Positions 51,124 through 58,159 of a stretch of 64,000 nt of DNA are shown one piece after another. This stretch comes from JAWLGZ01 sp041690635 (GTDB lineage Bacteria; Pseudomonadota; Gammaproteobacteria; Thiohalomonadales; Thiohalomonadaceae). The notes under the pieces are model-generated. The model was not told the DNA's origin. It was given only the letters and a program-made list of their open reading frames with translations, and did not search any database. The DNA is taken from contig JAWLGZ010000001.1 in NCBI GenBank assembly GCA_041690635.1, positions 620,001 through 684,000 on the forward strand. The letters run 5' to 3'. A program made the position numbers and the translations under genes. Position 1 is the first letter of the stretch. Each line of letters begins with the position of its first letter.

Positions 51124-51921
51124 ACCGCTCGATTACGCCGTACTCAGGTCGCAGTGGTGGAACTGGTACAACATTCCACTTTGCTTTCCTGATTCGAATC
51201 TCGAACAGTTATCGAGCAGGTTTTAAAGAAGCCGAACGCCCGAGCATTAATTTGCGAAATAGAGCCCCAAGAGAGGGTTGCAAAAACCGGTAACTCCCGT
51301 TCAGAATGAAGCCACAACACCACTGCTGTTGATGATGTTGAATGAGATCTTTGGATCTCCACCGTCTCCCCTAGAGCATACGCTCCGCGGGAGGGCCCTC
51401 AGTTGGGGGTCGGCAACTGCCCATCTTGTGTCCGAGCATTGAGTATTGCTCTGGCATGTCTTCAAATACCCGTCGGCGCTCGCCAGCCGATACTGCCGAT
51501 ACGGGTGCGGTAGTTCCCCATTCTCTTCCATGGATTGGCGCTGTGCTTGTGCATGGCGGAAGCGGCGGAATTACCTCATTTGGTCGTCCGATCCAAATCT
51601 TCACAAAGAGATGGATCGCAAGACTCCACTGAAATGCCATTGCAGCCAGTCGGTTAACTCCCGGCTGGTCTCTGGTAAATCCAAGTAAATCCTGTGTGCA
51701 CGGCGTTGTGTTCGCAATTCGCGCATGGTCGCCAGCAGTCTCCCCGCGTCCGCCCGTCGGACGTCCATGACTGCCGCGTGTACACGAAGTAACAGGCGCG
51801 AGGCGTTGCACTGCAGGAGGCGGTGCAAGGGGCCCGGACCCTCCCGGGTACACGCTCACTGATCCAGGGGAACTCGCGGTTGTTGGTTGTAGGTGAAAAC
51901 CATTTCTGAGGAGTAATAGGC
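51124..51921. other. Intergenic region between the helicase fusion and a recombinase operon
   Basis: About 800 bases with lower GC than the genes around them. Only one weak candidate gene is seen (51,601-51,828, minus strand). The rest shows stops in all frames with no clear family, no long inverted repeats, and no recognisable IS ends. It may be a module junction inside the island. Confidence 0.5.
51601..51828 (-). CDS. Possible small protein, 75 aa (TTG start)
   Basis: A frame starting at TTG 51828, with GGGAGGG about 10 bases upstream, gives a plausible soluble protein (VHAAVMDVRRADAGRLLATMRELRTQRR, ending DWLQWHFSGVLRSISL) with helical amphipathic character. A longer minus-strand frame over the same place is Pro/Gly/Thr text of poor quality. 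It is divergent from the recombinase operon that starts at 51,922. The unusual start and the lack of a family keep confidence low. Confidence 0.3.
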   Translation of the reverse strand: MHRLLQCNASRLLLRVHAAVMDVRRADAGRLLATMRELRTQRRAHRIYLDLPETSRELTDWLQWHFSGVLRSISL

Positions 51922-52857
51922 ATGCACAAAAAGCGGAATCTGGGCTTTGGCAGGAGGCTTGGGTATGCCATGCGGCAAGCCATTAAGGCCTACTACGGGG
52001 CTCGTCACCGAACGGTAGCGACCTACTGTGCACGCATGCGCGTGCTGCAGAGGGAGCTGACTGCCGCCGGTGTACGGCGCCTGGAAGAGATTGATGAGGC
52101 GGTAGCCGTCACTATTTCCATTTCGATCAGTAACCGTGCCAGGGAAGGCGGGATCGCAGTGTCCTACGCTCGCAATCTGTTAAGCAGCTGGAACTGTCTG
52201 ATGCGCGCTATTGGCCTGTGCCACTGCCGTGTGAAGCCGAGCGACGTGCTGCCCCGCGAGTCCCATCTGGCGCAAAAGGTGCCGTCGGCGCTTGCCCATG
52301 AGGAACTGAACGGAGCGGTTTCGAGCCTTGTGGCTCGTGGGCATACCACCGTCTCGATTATTGTGCGGATTATCCGCCGGTGGGGGTTGCGGGTTCGTGA
52401 GGCTTGCTTGCTGGATGCGGTGCAAGCGGTAGCAGAGGTCGAGCGACACAAGTGGTTGGACGTCCGTCGGGGCACCAAGGGTGGGCGAGGTCGCCGTCGC
52501 CACCGGCGTTTGTCCGTTGATGCCGCTGACTTGGAACTGTTGCGCATGGCCGCAGAGCTTCAGGGTGGTCGGGGTTCTTTTGTCCCGCCGGATATGAATC
52601 TCGCGCAGTTTTTGGCCCATGTCTCGGCCGTTTGGCGCCCCGTGCGGCGAGATCATGGCCTGGGTACGTTACGGGACCTGCGCCAGGCCTACATGGTCGA
52701 GCGCTATCAGCAATTGACCGGCTATCCGGCCCCGGTCATTGCAGGGCGGCGACTGGCACCCGTCGGGGCTGACTGGTTGGCCCGTATGATTTTGTCGTAC
52801 GAAGCGGGGCATAACCGTCCCGATGTGGTCGGCGCCTACTGTGGGGGACGGCGGTGA
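51922..52857 (+). CDS. Tyrosine recombinase (Integrase_1-like)
   Basis: A 311-residue integrase-domain protein with an N-terminal SAM-like DNA-binding region (about residues 15-100, TVATYCARMRVLQREL) and a catalytic domain with Arg in GLRVREACLLD (R157), the second Arg in LRDLRQAYMVERYQQLTG (R254), His in AGHNRPD (H297) and Tyr in GAYCG (Y306). The His expected three residues before R254 is Arg here (R251). I recall this family in integrative elements with an atypical motif in that place, so activity is uncertain. It overlaps the next gene by one base, heading a three-gene unit. Confidence 0.85.
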   Translation: MHKKRNLGFGRRLGYAMRQAIKAYYGARHRTVATYCARMRVLQRELTAAGVRRLEEIDEAVAVTISISISNRAREGGIAVSYARNLLSSWNCLMRAIGLCHCRVKPSDVLPRESHLAQKVPSALAHEELNGAVSSLVARGHTTVSIIVRIIRRWGLRVREACLLDAVQAVAEVERHKWLDVRRGTKGGRGRRRHRRLSVDAADLELLRMAAELQGGRGSFVPPDMNLAQFLAHVSAVWRPVRRDHGLGTLRDLRQAYMVERYQQLTGYPAPVIAGRRLAPVGADWLARMILSYEAGHNRPDVVGAYCGGRR

Positions 52858-53183
52858 TGGGTTGCGCGAACTCTCGTCAAGCCCGGATGCAGGCGAGGGA
52901 TCTGATTCGGCGGCACATGCATGGGATTTCCGAACGGGGGATTCAGGAACATGCCGCTCGTGCTGAGCGGATCGCGGGCGAGATTTACCGGCGTTTTCGC
53001 GTGTGTCCCCGCGGTCACCACGAGAAGCACCTTTGTTGGGTGAGGGATTGCTACGTTCAGCCGATGGCCCGCAAGACGCAGTACGACCATTTTCTGACCG
53101 TGCGGGCCCTCATCGGAGCACTGGGTCGCCAGGACGATTGGGTACGAGTGCTACGGGGAAAATGGACCCGGCCTAAGGACTGA
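52857..53183 (+). CDS. Recombinase-operon hypothetical protein, 108 aa
   Basis: A basic protein with ARDLIRRHMHGISERGIQEHA at the start and CPRGHHEKHLCWVRDCYV in the middle (two Cys and several His that might hold a metal), ending HFLTVRALIGALGRQDDWVRVLRGKW. The ATG at 52857 overlaps the recombinase stop (TGATG), so translation is coupled; a GTG at 52854 is the alternative. No known family is recognised. Its position suggests an accessory factor for recombination, such as a directionality factor; this is inference. Confidence 0.7.
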   Translation: MGCANSRQARMQARDLIRRHMHGISERGIQEHAARAERIAGEIYRRFRVCPRGHHEKHLCWVRDCYVQPMARKTQYDHFLTVRALIGALGRQDDWVRVLRGKWTRPKD

Positions 53184-53192
53184 TGGGAGAAG

Positions 53193-53447
53193 ATGATGGG
53201 CGTAACAGATTGGTTTGATGAGGGTGTCTGCAGGAGTTGCAGGGCATCGAGCGTGATGGTCTGGAACACCCCTCCGGGCGAAAACGCGCGCCCCCCATTC
53301 GTGGAGAAGGGGGATACCTGGGTACAGCTCATGTGCGCGTACTACCACCGGGCCATTGCATACCCTGAACAGCTGCAGGTGTGTGAACGGCATGAGACAC
53401 AAGCGGAATACGAGGCCCGCCTGGAAGAGCGAAACCGAAAACGGTGA
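53193..53447 (+). CDS. Recombinase-operon hypothetical protein, 84 aa
   Basis: A short protein with MGVTDWFDEGVCRSC near the N-terminus, a second Cys pair (LMCAYYHRAIAYP, then LQVCERHET) and a charged C-terminus (EYEARLEERNRKR). The Cys/His spacing could form a zinc site. GGGAGAAG just before the ATG is a good ribosome binding site. It follows the previous gene by 9 bases. It closes the recombinase operon and directly precedes the tandem-repeat region. Function unknown. Confidence 0.65.
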   Translation: MMGVTDWFDEGVCRSCRASSVMVWNTPPGENARPPFVEKGDTWVQLMCAYYHRAIAYPEQLQVCERHETQAEYEARLEERNRKR

Positions 53448-53470
53448 AACCGGGAGATCATCTGCCTCAG

Positions 53471-53653
53471 GTCCTGGAGAACTTCTGTGTGTGCCTGGAG
53501 AAGTCGGGAGGTAGTTCCCCTCCCTGACCTCTTTACTAGAACGTCTCGGCGACTTCTGCGTGCGCGTGGAGACGTCGGGAGGGAATTCCTTTCCCTGACC
53601 TCTTTTTTATTGACGTCTCGGCGACTTCTGTGTGCGCCTGGAAACGTCGAAGG
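53471..53653. repeat. Three tandem imperfect 71-72 bp repeats between convergent recombinase genes
   Basis: Copies start near 53471, 53541 and 53613; the third is partial. Shared blocks include GACTTCTGYGTGCGC, GTCGGGAGG and TCCCTGACCTCTTT. Copy 2 holds a perfect 7-bp dyad (ACGTCTC ... GAGACGT); copies 1 and 3 have degenerate versions. They occupy the gap between the rightward recombinase operon and the leftward recombinase gene, so recombinase binding sites or a recombination cassette array are possible. Confidence 0.7.
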
Positions 53654-53706
53654 TACGGCCCTGAGGCCGAAAGCCAGTGAGTTAATTCCGAGAGTAAGCC
53701 CTCATG

Positions 53707-53732
53707 ACGGGTTTGACTCCCGTACCGCCGCA
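53707..53732 (+). other. tRNA T-arm-like motif (possible decayed attachment site)
   Basis: ACGGG (53707-53711), a 7-base loop TTTGACT, and CCCGT (53719-53723) form a T-arm of correct geometry, followed by ACCGCCGCA. The loop has T where C56 is expected, and no CCA or anticodon arm is present. It lies 10 bases beyond the stop codon of the leftward recombinase, the usual place for an attachment site. It could be chance. Confidence 0.3.
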
Positions 53733-53741
53733 TCGCCAGCC

Positions 53742-54746
53742 CTAAGATGTCCCAGCAAGCCGAGCAGCAGGGTTGGCCAGTGCCGCGCCAGCTTGATAGT
53801 AATGTCGTATTACGACGTTCAACGCAGCATGGCGGCTCAGCGCCATTGCATCGCCAAGGTGCATCCCCTGGCGCCCACACTCCGTGAGGAAGCCTCCGCG
53901 CAGCGAGTGGGAGGAGATCGTGGCGGCGTCGTAGCCCGCCCCGGCCGCACGCCGCTTGACTGCAGAGTTGATGCCCGCCGCCGACAGAGCCGGGCCAAGC
54001 GTGTCGCCAACGATGCGGGGAAACAGGGGCGTATTCGGTTGTTGCCCTACTACCGTCAGCCAGTCTCGTAGCACCCGTGCACCCGCTCCTGTCAGTGGCA
54101 CGTGGACGGAGTCCTCCTCACTCTTGCTGCGATCCAACCGCAGGAGGTAACCGCCATCGACCGCCACCACATGCGCGATACGCAGGTCCGCTAACTCACT
54201 ACGCCGGCGACCCCCGGAAAAAAATGCGGTATAGATGAGTGCCCGGTCGCGTCGGCCGCGCAGCGACTCGTCGCAGGCTGCGGCGATCCGCTGGATGTCG
54301 GCCAGCAGCAGCGCGCGCTTGCGTTGGCCTGGTTGCGCGCGTGTCGCGCGTCGTGCGCGCTGTAGCAAGGTCCGTATCCGAGCGGCGGTAGTCGGGTCTG
54401 CGTGGCCGTGATCAACATGATGCGCACCGAGTGCCGCAAGGCGTCGGCGGACAGTGGTATAGCGGTGGGGGCCTACCTTGGTTTTGGTCCCGGTGGCTAG
54501 TAGCACCACCTCGACCGACTCAGGCATGGCTCCAATGTGATCGGTGACAAACAGCACTAGATGCTCAATTGGAGTGGGCAGCGGCAGAGGCACGCCGAGT
54601 CGCGCTTCGTACCACAGCCGCCAATACCGCAGGTCCGAGGCATACGCCCGTTTGGTATTGCGCGCGATCCCCTGTTCCCGCAGCGCCGCCTCGGCGTCGA
54701 TGATTTCATGACTGTACGCGTCCATCACGGCTCTCTTGTTTTCCAT
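53742..54746 (-). CDS. Site-specific tyrosine recombinase (XerC/D-type)
   Basis: A 334-residue integrase with a SAM-like N-terminal domain (ARNTKRAYASDLRYWRLWY) and a complete catalytic set: Arg in GGRRRSELADL (about R181), Lys in SKSEE (K208), HSLR with H280 and R283, His in SRHAAL (H306) and Tyr in HYYQAG (Y316 or Y317). It should cut and rejoin DNA through a phosphotyrosine link. It is convergent to the other recombinase operon, with the 71-bp repeats and the T-arm-like motif just past its stop. It is either the mover of a nested element or a resolvase-like phage/ICE integrase. Confidence 0.92.
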   Translation of the reverse strand: MENKRAVMDAYSHEIIDAEAALREQGIARNTKRAYASDLRYWRLWYEARLGVPLPLPTPIEHLVLFVTDHIGAMPESVEVVLLATGTKTKVGPHRYTTVRRRLAALGAHHVDHGHADPTTAARIRTLLQRARRATRAQPGQRKRALLLADIQRIAAACDESLRGRRDRALIYTAFFSGGRRRSELADLRIAHVVAVDGGYLLRLDRSKSEEDSVHVPLTGAGARVLRDWLTVVGQQPNTPLFPRIVGDTLGPALSAAGINSAVKRRAAGAGYDAATISSHSLRGGFLTECGRQGMHLGDAMALSRHAALNVVIRHYYQAGAALANPAARLAGTS

Positions 54747-54941
54747 TGGCGCGTACAGGATTCCTGATTCCGAAAAATGTACAAATCGCCAGGAGGCTAC
54801 CGCGATAACGGGGTGTTATCGGGGGTGTCTGTTGCGTCGGAATTTTTCGCGTTGCGGGCGCTTGCAGATTCCGGAAGTGGGGAGATGATGAATGTGCGTT
54901 GGCCAGCGCGCTCACCAACCCACAACTGGAGCAAAAAGACG

Positions 54942-55250
54942 ATGGAAGATGACAAGCGCGAAAAGAAGAACAAGAAGCCCAGCAAGCGGCTGGAGGCCCT
55001 GCGCAACTGCCGCGCGCTCATCCGTGATGAGGGGCTGCTCGATGACGGCAACCTGCCGAGCGGTTGCCCCGCCACCCATGTGCTGGCGACCGGCCTCGAT
55101 GAGTTGCTGGCCGGCGACTGTGACTGGGAGGAAAAGCGCGGTCGGCTGGTCGGACTGGAGCTGGCGCAGCGGCGCACACAGGCGCAGGTCGAGGAGTTGC
55201 ATCGGCTGTTGAGGCGGGTGTTGACGACCCTAGAAGCCCAGGGCGCCTAA
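54942..55250 (+). CDS. Island hypothetical protein, 102 aa, with minisatellite 3' region
   Basis: A charged protein: Lys-rich N-terminus (MEDDKREKKNKKPSKRLEAL), a middle with two cysteines (NLPSGCPATHVLATGLDELL), and a helical C-terminus ending RRVLTTLEAQGA that could form a coiled coil. The start at 54942 is behind GGAGCAAAAAGACG; an upstream in-frame ATG pair at 54888 (after GGGGAG) is an alternative. Immediately after its stop codon the 13-15 bp repeat array begins and runs to a perfect terminator. It is divergent from the XerC/D-type recombinase. No family recognised. Confidence 0.6.
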   Translation: MEDDKREKKNKKPSKRLEALRNCRALIRDEGLLDDGNLPSGCPATHVLATGLDELLAGDCDWEEKRGRLVGLELAQRRTQAQVEELHRLLRRVLTTLEAQGA

Positions 55251-55470
55251 GGACGGGTGACCCACGGACGGGCGACCCACGGACGGGCGACCCACGGACG
55301 GGCGACCCACGGACGGCGACCCACGGATGGGCGACCCACGGACGGCGACCAAGGACGGCGACCAAGGACGGCGACCCACGGATGGGCTACCAAGGACGGC
55401 GACCAAGGACCGGCGACCCACGGACGGGTGGCCCACGGACGGCGGCTAGGGACGGCGGCTAGGGACGGCG
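55251..55470 (+). repeat. Minisatellite of about fifteen 13-15 bp units
   Basis: Degenerate tandem units of the form GGACGGGCGACCCAC vary between 13 and 15 bases (for example GGACGGCGACCAA, GGATGGGCGACCCAC, GGACGGCGGCTAG). Unit length is not a multiple of three, so the array is non-coding. It begins right at the stop codon of the 102-aa gene and ends at a strong terminator; in the mRNA it would be a long 3' untranslated repeat. Confidence 0.85.
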
Positions 55471-55474
55471 GGGC

Positions 55475-55503
55475 GGGTGGCGCATGTGCGCCACCCTATT
55501 TTT
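55475..55503 (+). terminator. Perfect Rho-independent terminator after the minisatellite
   Basis: GGGTGGCGCA and its complement TGCGCCACCC (55475-55484, 55487-55496) surround TG, followed by TATTTTTTT-like sequence. The 215 bases from here to the next gene (55,719) hold only a 25-codon frame after an AAGGGAG at 55,504-55,510 and a short direct repeat (GCGCGACAGTG, twice). Confidence 0.85.
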
Positions 55504-55718
55504 AAGGGAGCTATTTATGACGAACAGTTATCCGCCGCATATCGCGGTGGCGCGACAGTGGCGCGACAGTGGCGGGACTGTGTCGCGGGCCTGAATGTCG
55601 GCTACCTCCTCCTGTGATGGGACTGACGTCGCGCACTCCGGATCTGCACCGGCGGTGCCGGATGTTTTGGTACCAGCACGGGGGCGGATTCTTTTGATTT
55701 CGTCGCGCGGGCGCAGGT

Positions 55719-56120
55719 TTACCAACCAGTATGCGATGTCATCAAGTCGGTAAGGATTTGCAGGGGTTCGGGATCCAGTCGGTTTGCGATATCGCCGACT
55801 GACTCGTAGCCTGAGCCGTGGAGCAATGATGCGCCCCAGTCCCCATCAAAAAAGCCACACAGGCTGCCCAGGAAGACCTGTTGACCAACACTCAGCCGGT
55901 CGAAGATTCGCTCGATACGCTGTCGGTCGGGCACCAGTTGCCATTTATCGGTGGCATCCTCTGGTGATGTCACTGGAGGATATCCCCGCTCGGCCCCAAA
56001 ATACTCCATGCCGATCGTTGACACTGCTCGCTGCCATGCTGCGAGAAACCGTGCAGGTGCATCTTGGTGCTGCGTGATCGCGTCGGCAAGCACTTTCAGT
56101 TCCGGAGTGGGTGTCGTCAT
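55719..56120 (-). CDS. Island hypothetical protein, 133 aa
   Basis: A soluble acidic protein with TPELKVLADAITQHQDAPARFLAAWQRAV at the N-terminus and a globular-looking C-terminal half (QVFLGSLCGFFDGDWGASLLHGSG, then DIANRLDPEPLQILTDLM). The ATG at 56120 was chosen over an in-frame GTG at 56222 because the extra residues look non-coding and GAGAGCAG precedes the ATG. It lies downstream of mcrC on the same strand after a long gap. No family recognised. Confidence 0.6.
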   Translation of the reverse strand: MTTPTPELKVLADAITQHQDAPARFLAAWQRAVSTIGMEYFGAERGYPPVTSPEDATDKWQLVPDRQRIERIFDRLSVGQQVFLGSLCGFFDGDWGASLLHGSGYESVGDIANRLDPEPLQILTDLMTSHTGW

Positions 56121-56842
56121 GTCTGCTCTCGGGGTTGGTGTGTGCTCATAACTTGGTATCCCTGAGACGGGAAAACAACCCGATTTCTTAGACGATCGAA
56201 CGGCAAGTGCAAACAATGTCACATCCGCGAATCGGTCTTTCCCAGTTGAGTCGGAGATCGGGATGTATGACGGTCAGCCGACAACGTCCTGTCGGGGGGA
56301 AGGTTGCCTAATGGGAGAGTTTTTGGGTTCGGCATTCTTGTTGCCGAGTCGGACAGGGGTTGATGAGATTTGGCGTAGCGAAGTGGCCCAGGAGTCCTGC
56401 CGGGGTCGGCGCGAACGCCCCATACGGGCCGTTTGATGGCACCCCCCTGGCGGCCCCTCACCCTTCAATGGTCGAATAGTTCCATCAGGCCATCAGAGGG
56501 CTGCGGGACCGGTAATTGTCTCGCCGGCCCAGTGTTTGCCGAAAGCGCAAGATCATCTACGGCAGTATCCGACCAAGAAGCGGACACTGCCAAGAGCATC
56601 TGGGAGAATAATTCGAGCTTAGCCCCTTTAACTCTGCCCAGCGGGTTGAGGTTGAGTTGGCGGCCGGAGCACCCAGACGTTGCGCAGGTGCTGTAGCACG
56701 GCCTGCTGCGGGAGATCATCGGCCAGCAGCGGGGGCGGTCCTATAGGGTCGAACGTTACCTTCACCTGTTCCTAAGTTAACGAAAAGCAGTTTCCTTTAA
56801 CCAAGTGCCCAGGTAAGTAAACGTTCAAAAGCCCGCAGCGCA
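56121..56842. other. Intergenic region downstream of mcrC
   Basis: About 720 bases without a confident gene. Short frames on both strands have mixed composition. The one minus-strand candidate worth noting is 56,628-56,765. No terminator with a T tract, inverted repeats or IS ends were found. Confidence 0.5.
56628..56765 (-). CDS. Possible 45-aa ORF downstream of mcrC
   Basis: Starts at GTG 56765 after TTAGGAACAG and reads MKVTFDPIGPPPLLADDLPQ, then QAVLQHLRNVWVLRPPTQPQ, ending PAGQS. The composition is protein-like, and the frame may be a remnant of a longer gene. Position after mcrC on the same strand allows cotranscription. The short length and GTG start keep confidence low. Confidence 0.25.
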   Translation of the reverse strand: MKVTFDPIGPPPLLADDLPQQAVLQHLRNVWVLRPPTQPQPAGQS

Positions 56843-58159
56843 CTAGCGGATCCCGAATACCATCGCATGCGCCATGCGTCTTCTCCGGTCGGTACCGGAG
56901 CCGCCGGAAAGCGTGCCCAGGGACTCCGCCAGCTCAAGCAGGTTGACCGGTCGCAGGGTGACCGTGGCCTGTGTCGCTCCCCGCAACGGTTCACTGAAGT
57001 TCACCACCTGATCCACCGCCGATGCGTTCAGCGTTGGATACAGGATGATGGCTCGCCGCCGATCCAGGTTCTCCTGGCTCAAGGCGTAGAGCGTGAGTTG
57101 GTAAAGCATTTCGCGCGGGAGCGGGCGTTCCCAAATGTCGCGGTACTTGGCATCCAGAATCGAGACCACCGCACCATCTTCGAGGACGACGAAGTCCGGT
57201 CGCGGTGTTGGCGCCCGACGGGAGCGGGGGTTGTGGGTCGGATCGTAGACGAACATGCCGCGCAACCGGTGTTCGTTCCTGAGGGTAAAGCCGTTCAGAT
57301 GATCATCGAGAAAGCGCGAGAGCAGTGCCTGAAAGAAACGGTTCATGTCGAACAGGAAACCCGACAGAGGTGGGCCTGACGTCTCATTGTCGAGATCGGT
57401 ACCGACCGACTGCAGCAGTAGCTCGATGAGAGTCAGCGTGGCGCGGTAACTGTGCGTGCGGCGGTCCAGTGCGGTTTTTGCCCGCACCAGCAGCAGACCG
57501 TTCAGAGGCGGTGCCGAAATGCTGCCTTCGAGTTGCTGGATCAATCTCCGCAGCCGCGTGCGCAACATCAGATCATCTGTTCGACCGACGGCGAAGCGCA
57601 ATCCGGCAAGCATGGCCTGATTGAGTGGACCGTCCTCCGTTCGCGGGTAGTGTTCACAGGGAAGGGTTGTGCGACCCCCGCCACCGGCCGACACATATTC
57701 GCCGAAATCAATGCGTCCGCGAGGACTTGCCAATCCTTCCTGTCTGCGCTGATAGTCGCGGTGCAACCCTCGTCCAAGCAGTTCCGTCACTTCGGCGGCG
57801 AGTTGGTGAACCAGCAACTCCTCGAATGACCAGCGGCTTGTAGCGTGATCCATTCGGTCGAACAGCAGAAGATCGCGCAGGGCATAGGCGTAACGCATCA
57901 GGCGCAGCAACGGTGCGCCGGTGAGCTTCGGTTCGATGGTGATGGTGACTTCGCCCAAGGCCACGCGACCGACCCATGAGGAGGCGCGTATCTCCAAGCC
58001 CCGCGCCAACTCAAGCAGCTCCAGCCTGCCACTTTGGGCAAGACCATCGATGAGAGCGCGGGTCGCCGGATCGGTGTTGAGCGTCAGCCCTGCCAGTCGA
58101 TCATCGTCCCCGGGGCCGAGGGTTTCCCATTCACGCAGAACGAGCGAAACGGCGCTCAT
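56843..58159 (-). CDS. mcrC: McrC-like nuclease subunit of a McrBC modification-dependent system
   Basis: A 438-residue McrC family protein. The C-terminal PD-(D/E)XK nuclease is seen in RPDFVVLEDG, then SILDAKYRD (about residues 320-340), giving Asp, Asp and Lys ligands. The N-terminal part (SWVGRVALGEVTITIEPKL, LRLMRYAYALRD) contacts McrB. McrBC cuts DNA containing modified cytosine after GTP-driven translocation by McrB. The start overlaps the end of mcrB by four bases (ATGA), so production is coupled. The frame is intact. Confidence 0.93.
   Translation of the reverse strand: MSAVSLVLREWETLGPGDDDRLAGLTLNTDPATRALIDGLAQSGRLELLELARGLEIRASSWVGRVALGEVTITIEPKLTGAPLLRLMRYAYALRDLLLFDRMDHATSRWSFEELLVHQLAAEVTELLGRGLHRDYQRRQEGLASPRGRIDFGEYVSAGGGGRTTLPCEHYPRTEDGPLNQAMLAGLRFAVGRTDDLMLRTRLRRLIQQLEGSISAPPLNGLLLVRAKTALDRRTHSYRATLTLIELLLQSVGTDLDNETSGPPLSGFLFDMNRFFQALLSRFLDDHLNGFTLRNEHRLRGMFVYDPTHNPRSRRAPTPRPDFVVLEDGAVVSILDAKYRDIWERPLPREMLYQLTLYALSQENLDRRRAIILYPTLNASAVDQVVNFSEPLRGATQATVTLRPVNLLELAESLGTLSGGSGTDRRRRMAHAMVFGIR

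Noticed and set aside
51371..51859. A 162-codon minus-strand frame
   Set aside because: Composition is Pro/Gly/Thr-rich without motifs, and a different frame (51,601-51,828) looks more protein-like.
53471..53653. Integron attC array
   Set aside because: The core motifs (RYYYAAC/GTTRRRY) are absent and no integron integrase is present.
55251..55470. CRISPR array
   Set aside because: Units are contiguous 13-15 bp repeats with no unique spacers and no cas genes; it is a minisatellite.
55517..55594. A 25-codon ORF behind AAGGGAG after the terminator
   Set aside because: Too short, with a repetitive core (GCGACAGTG repeats); possibly a remnant of a gene, not a supported protein.
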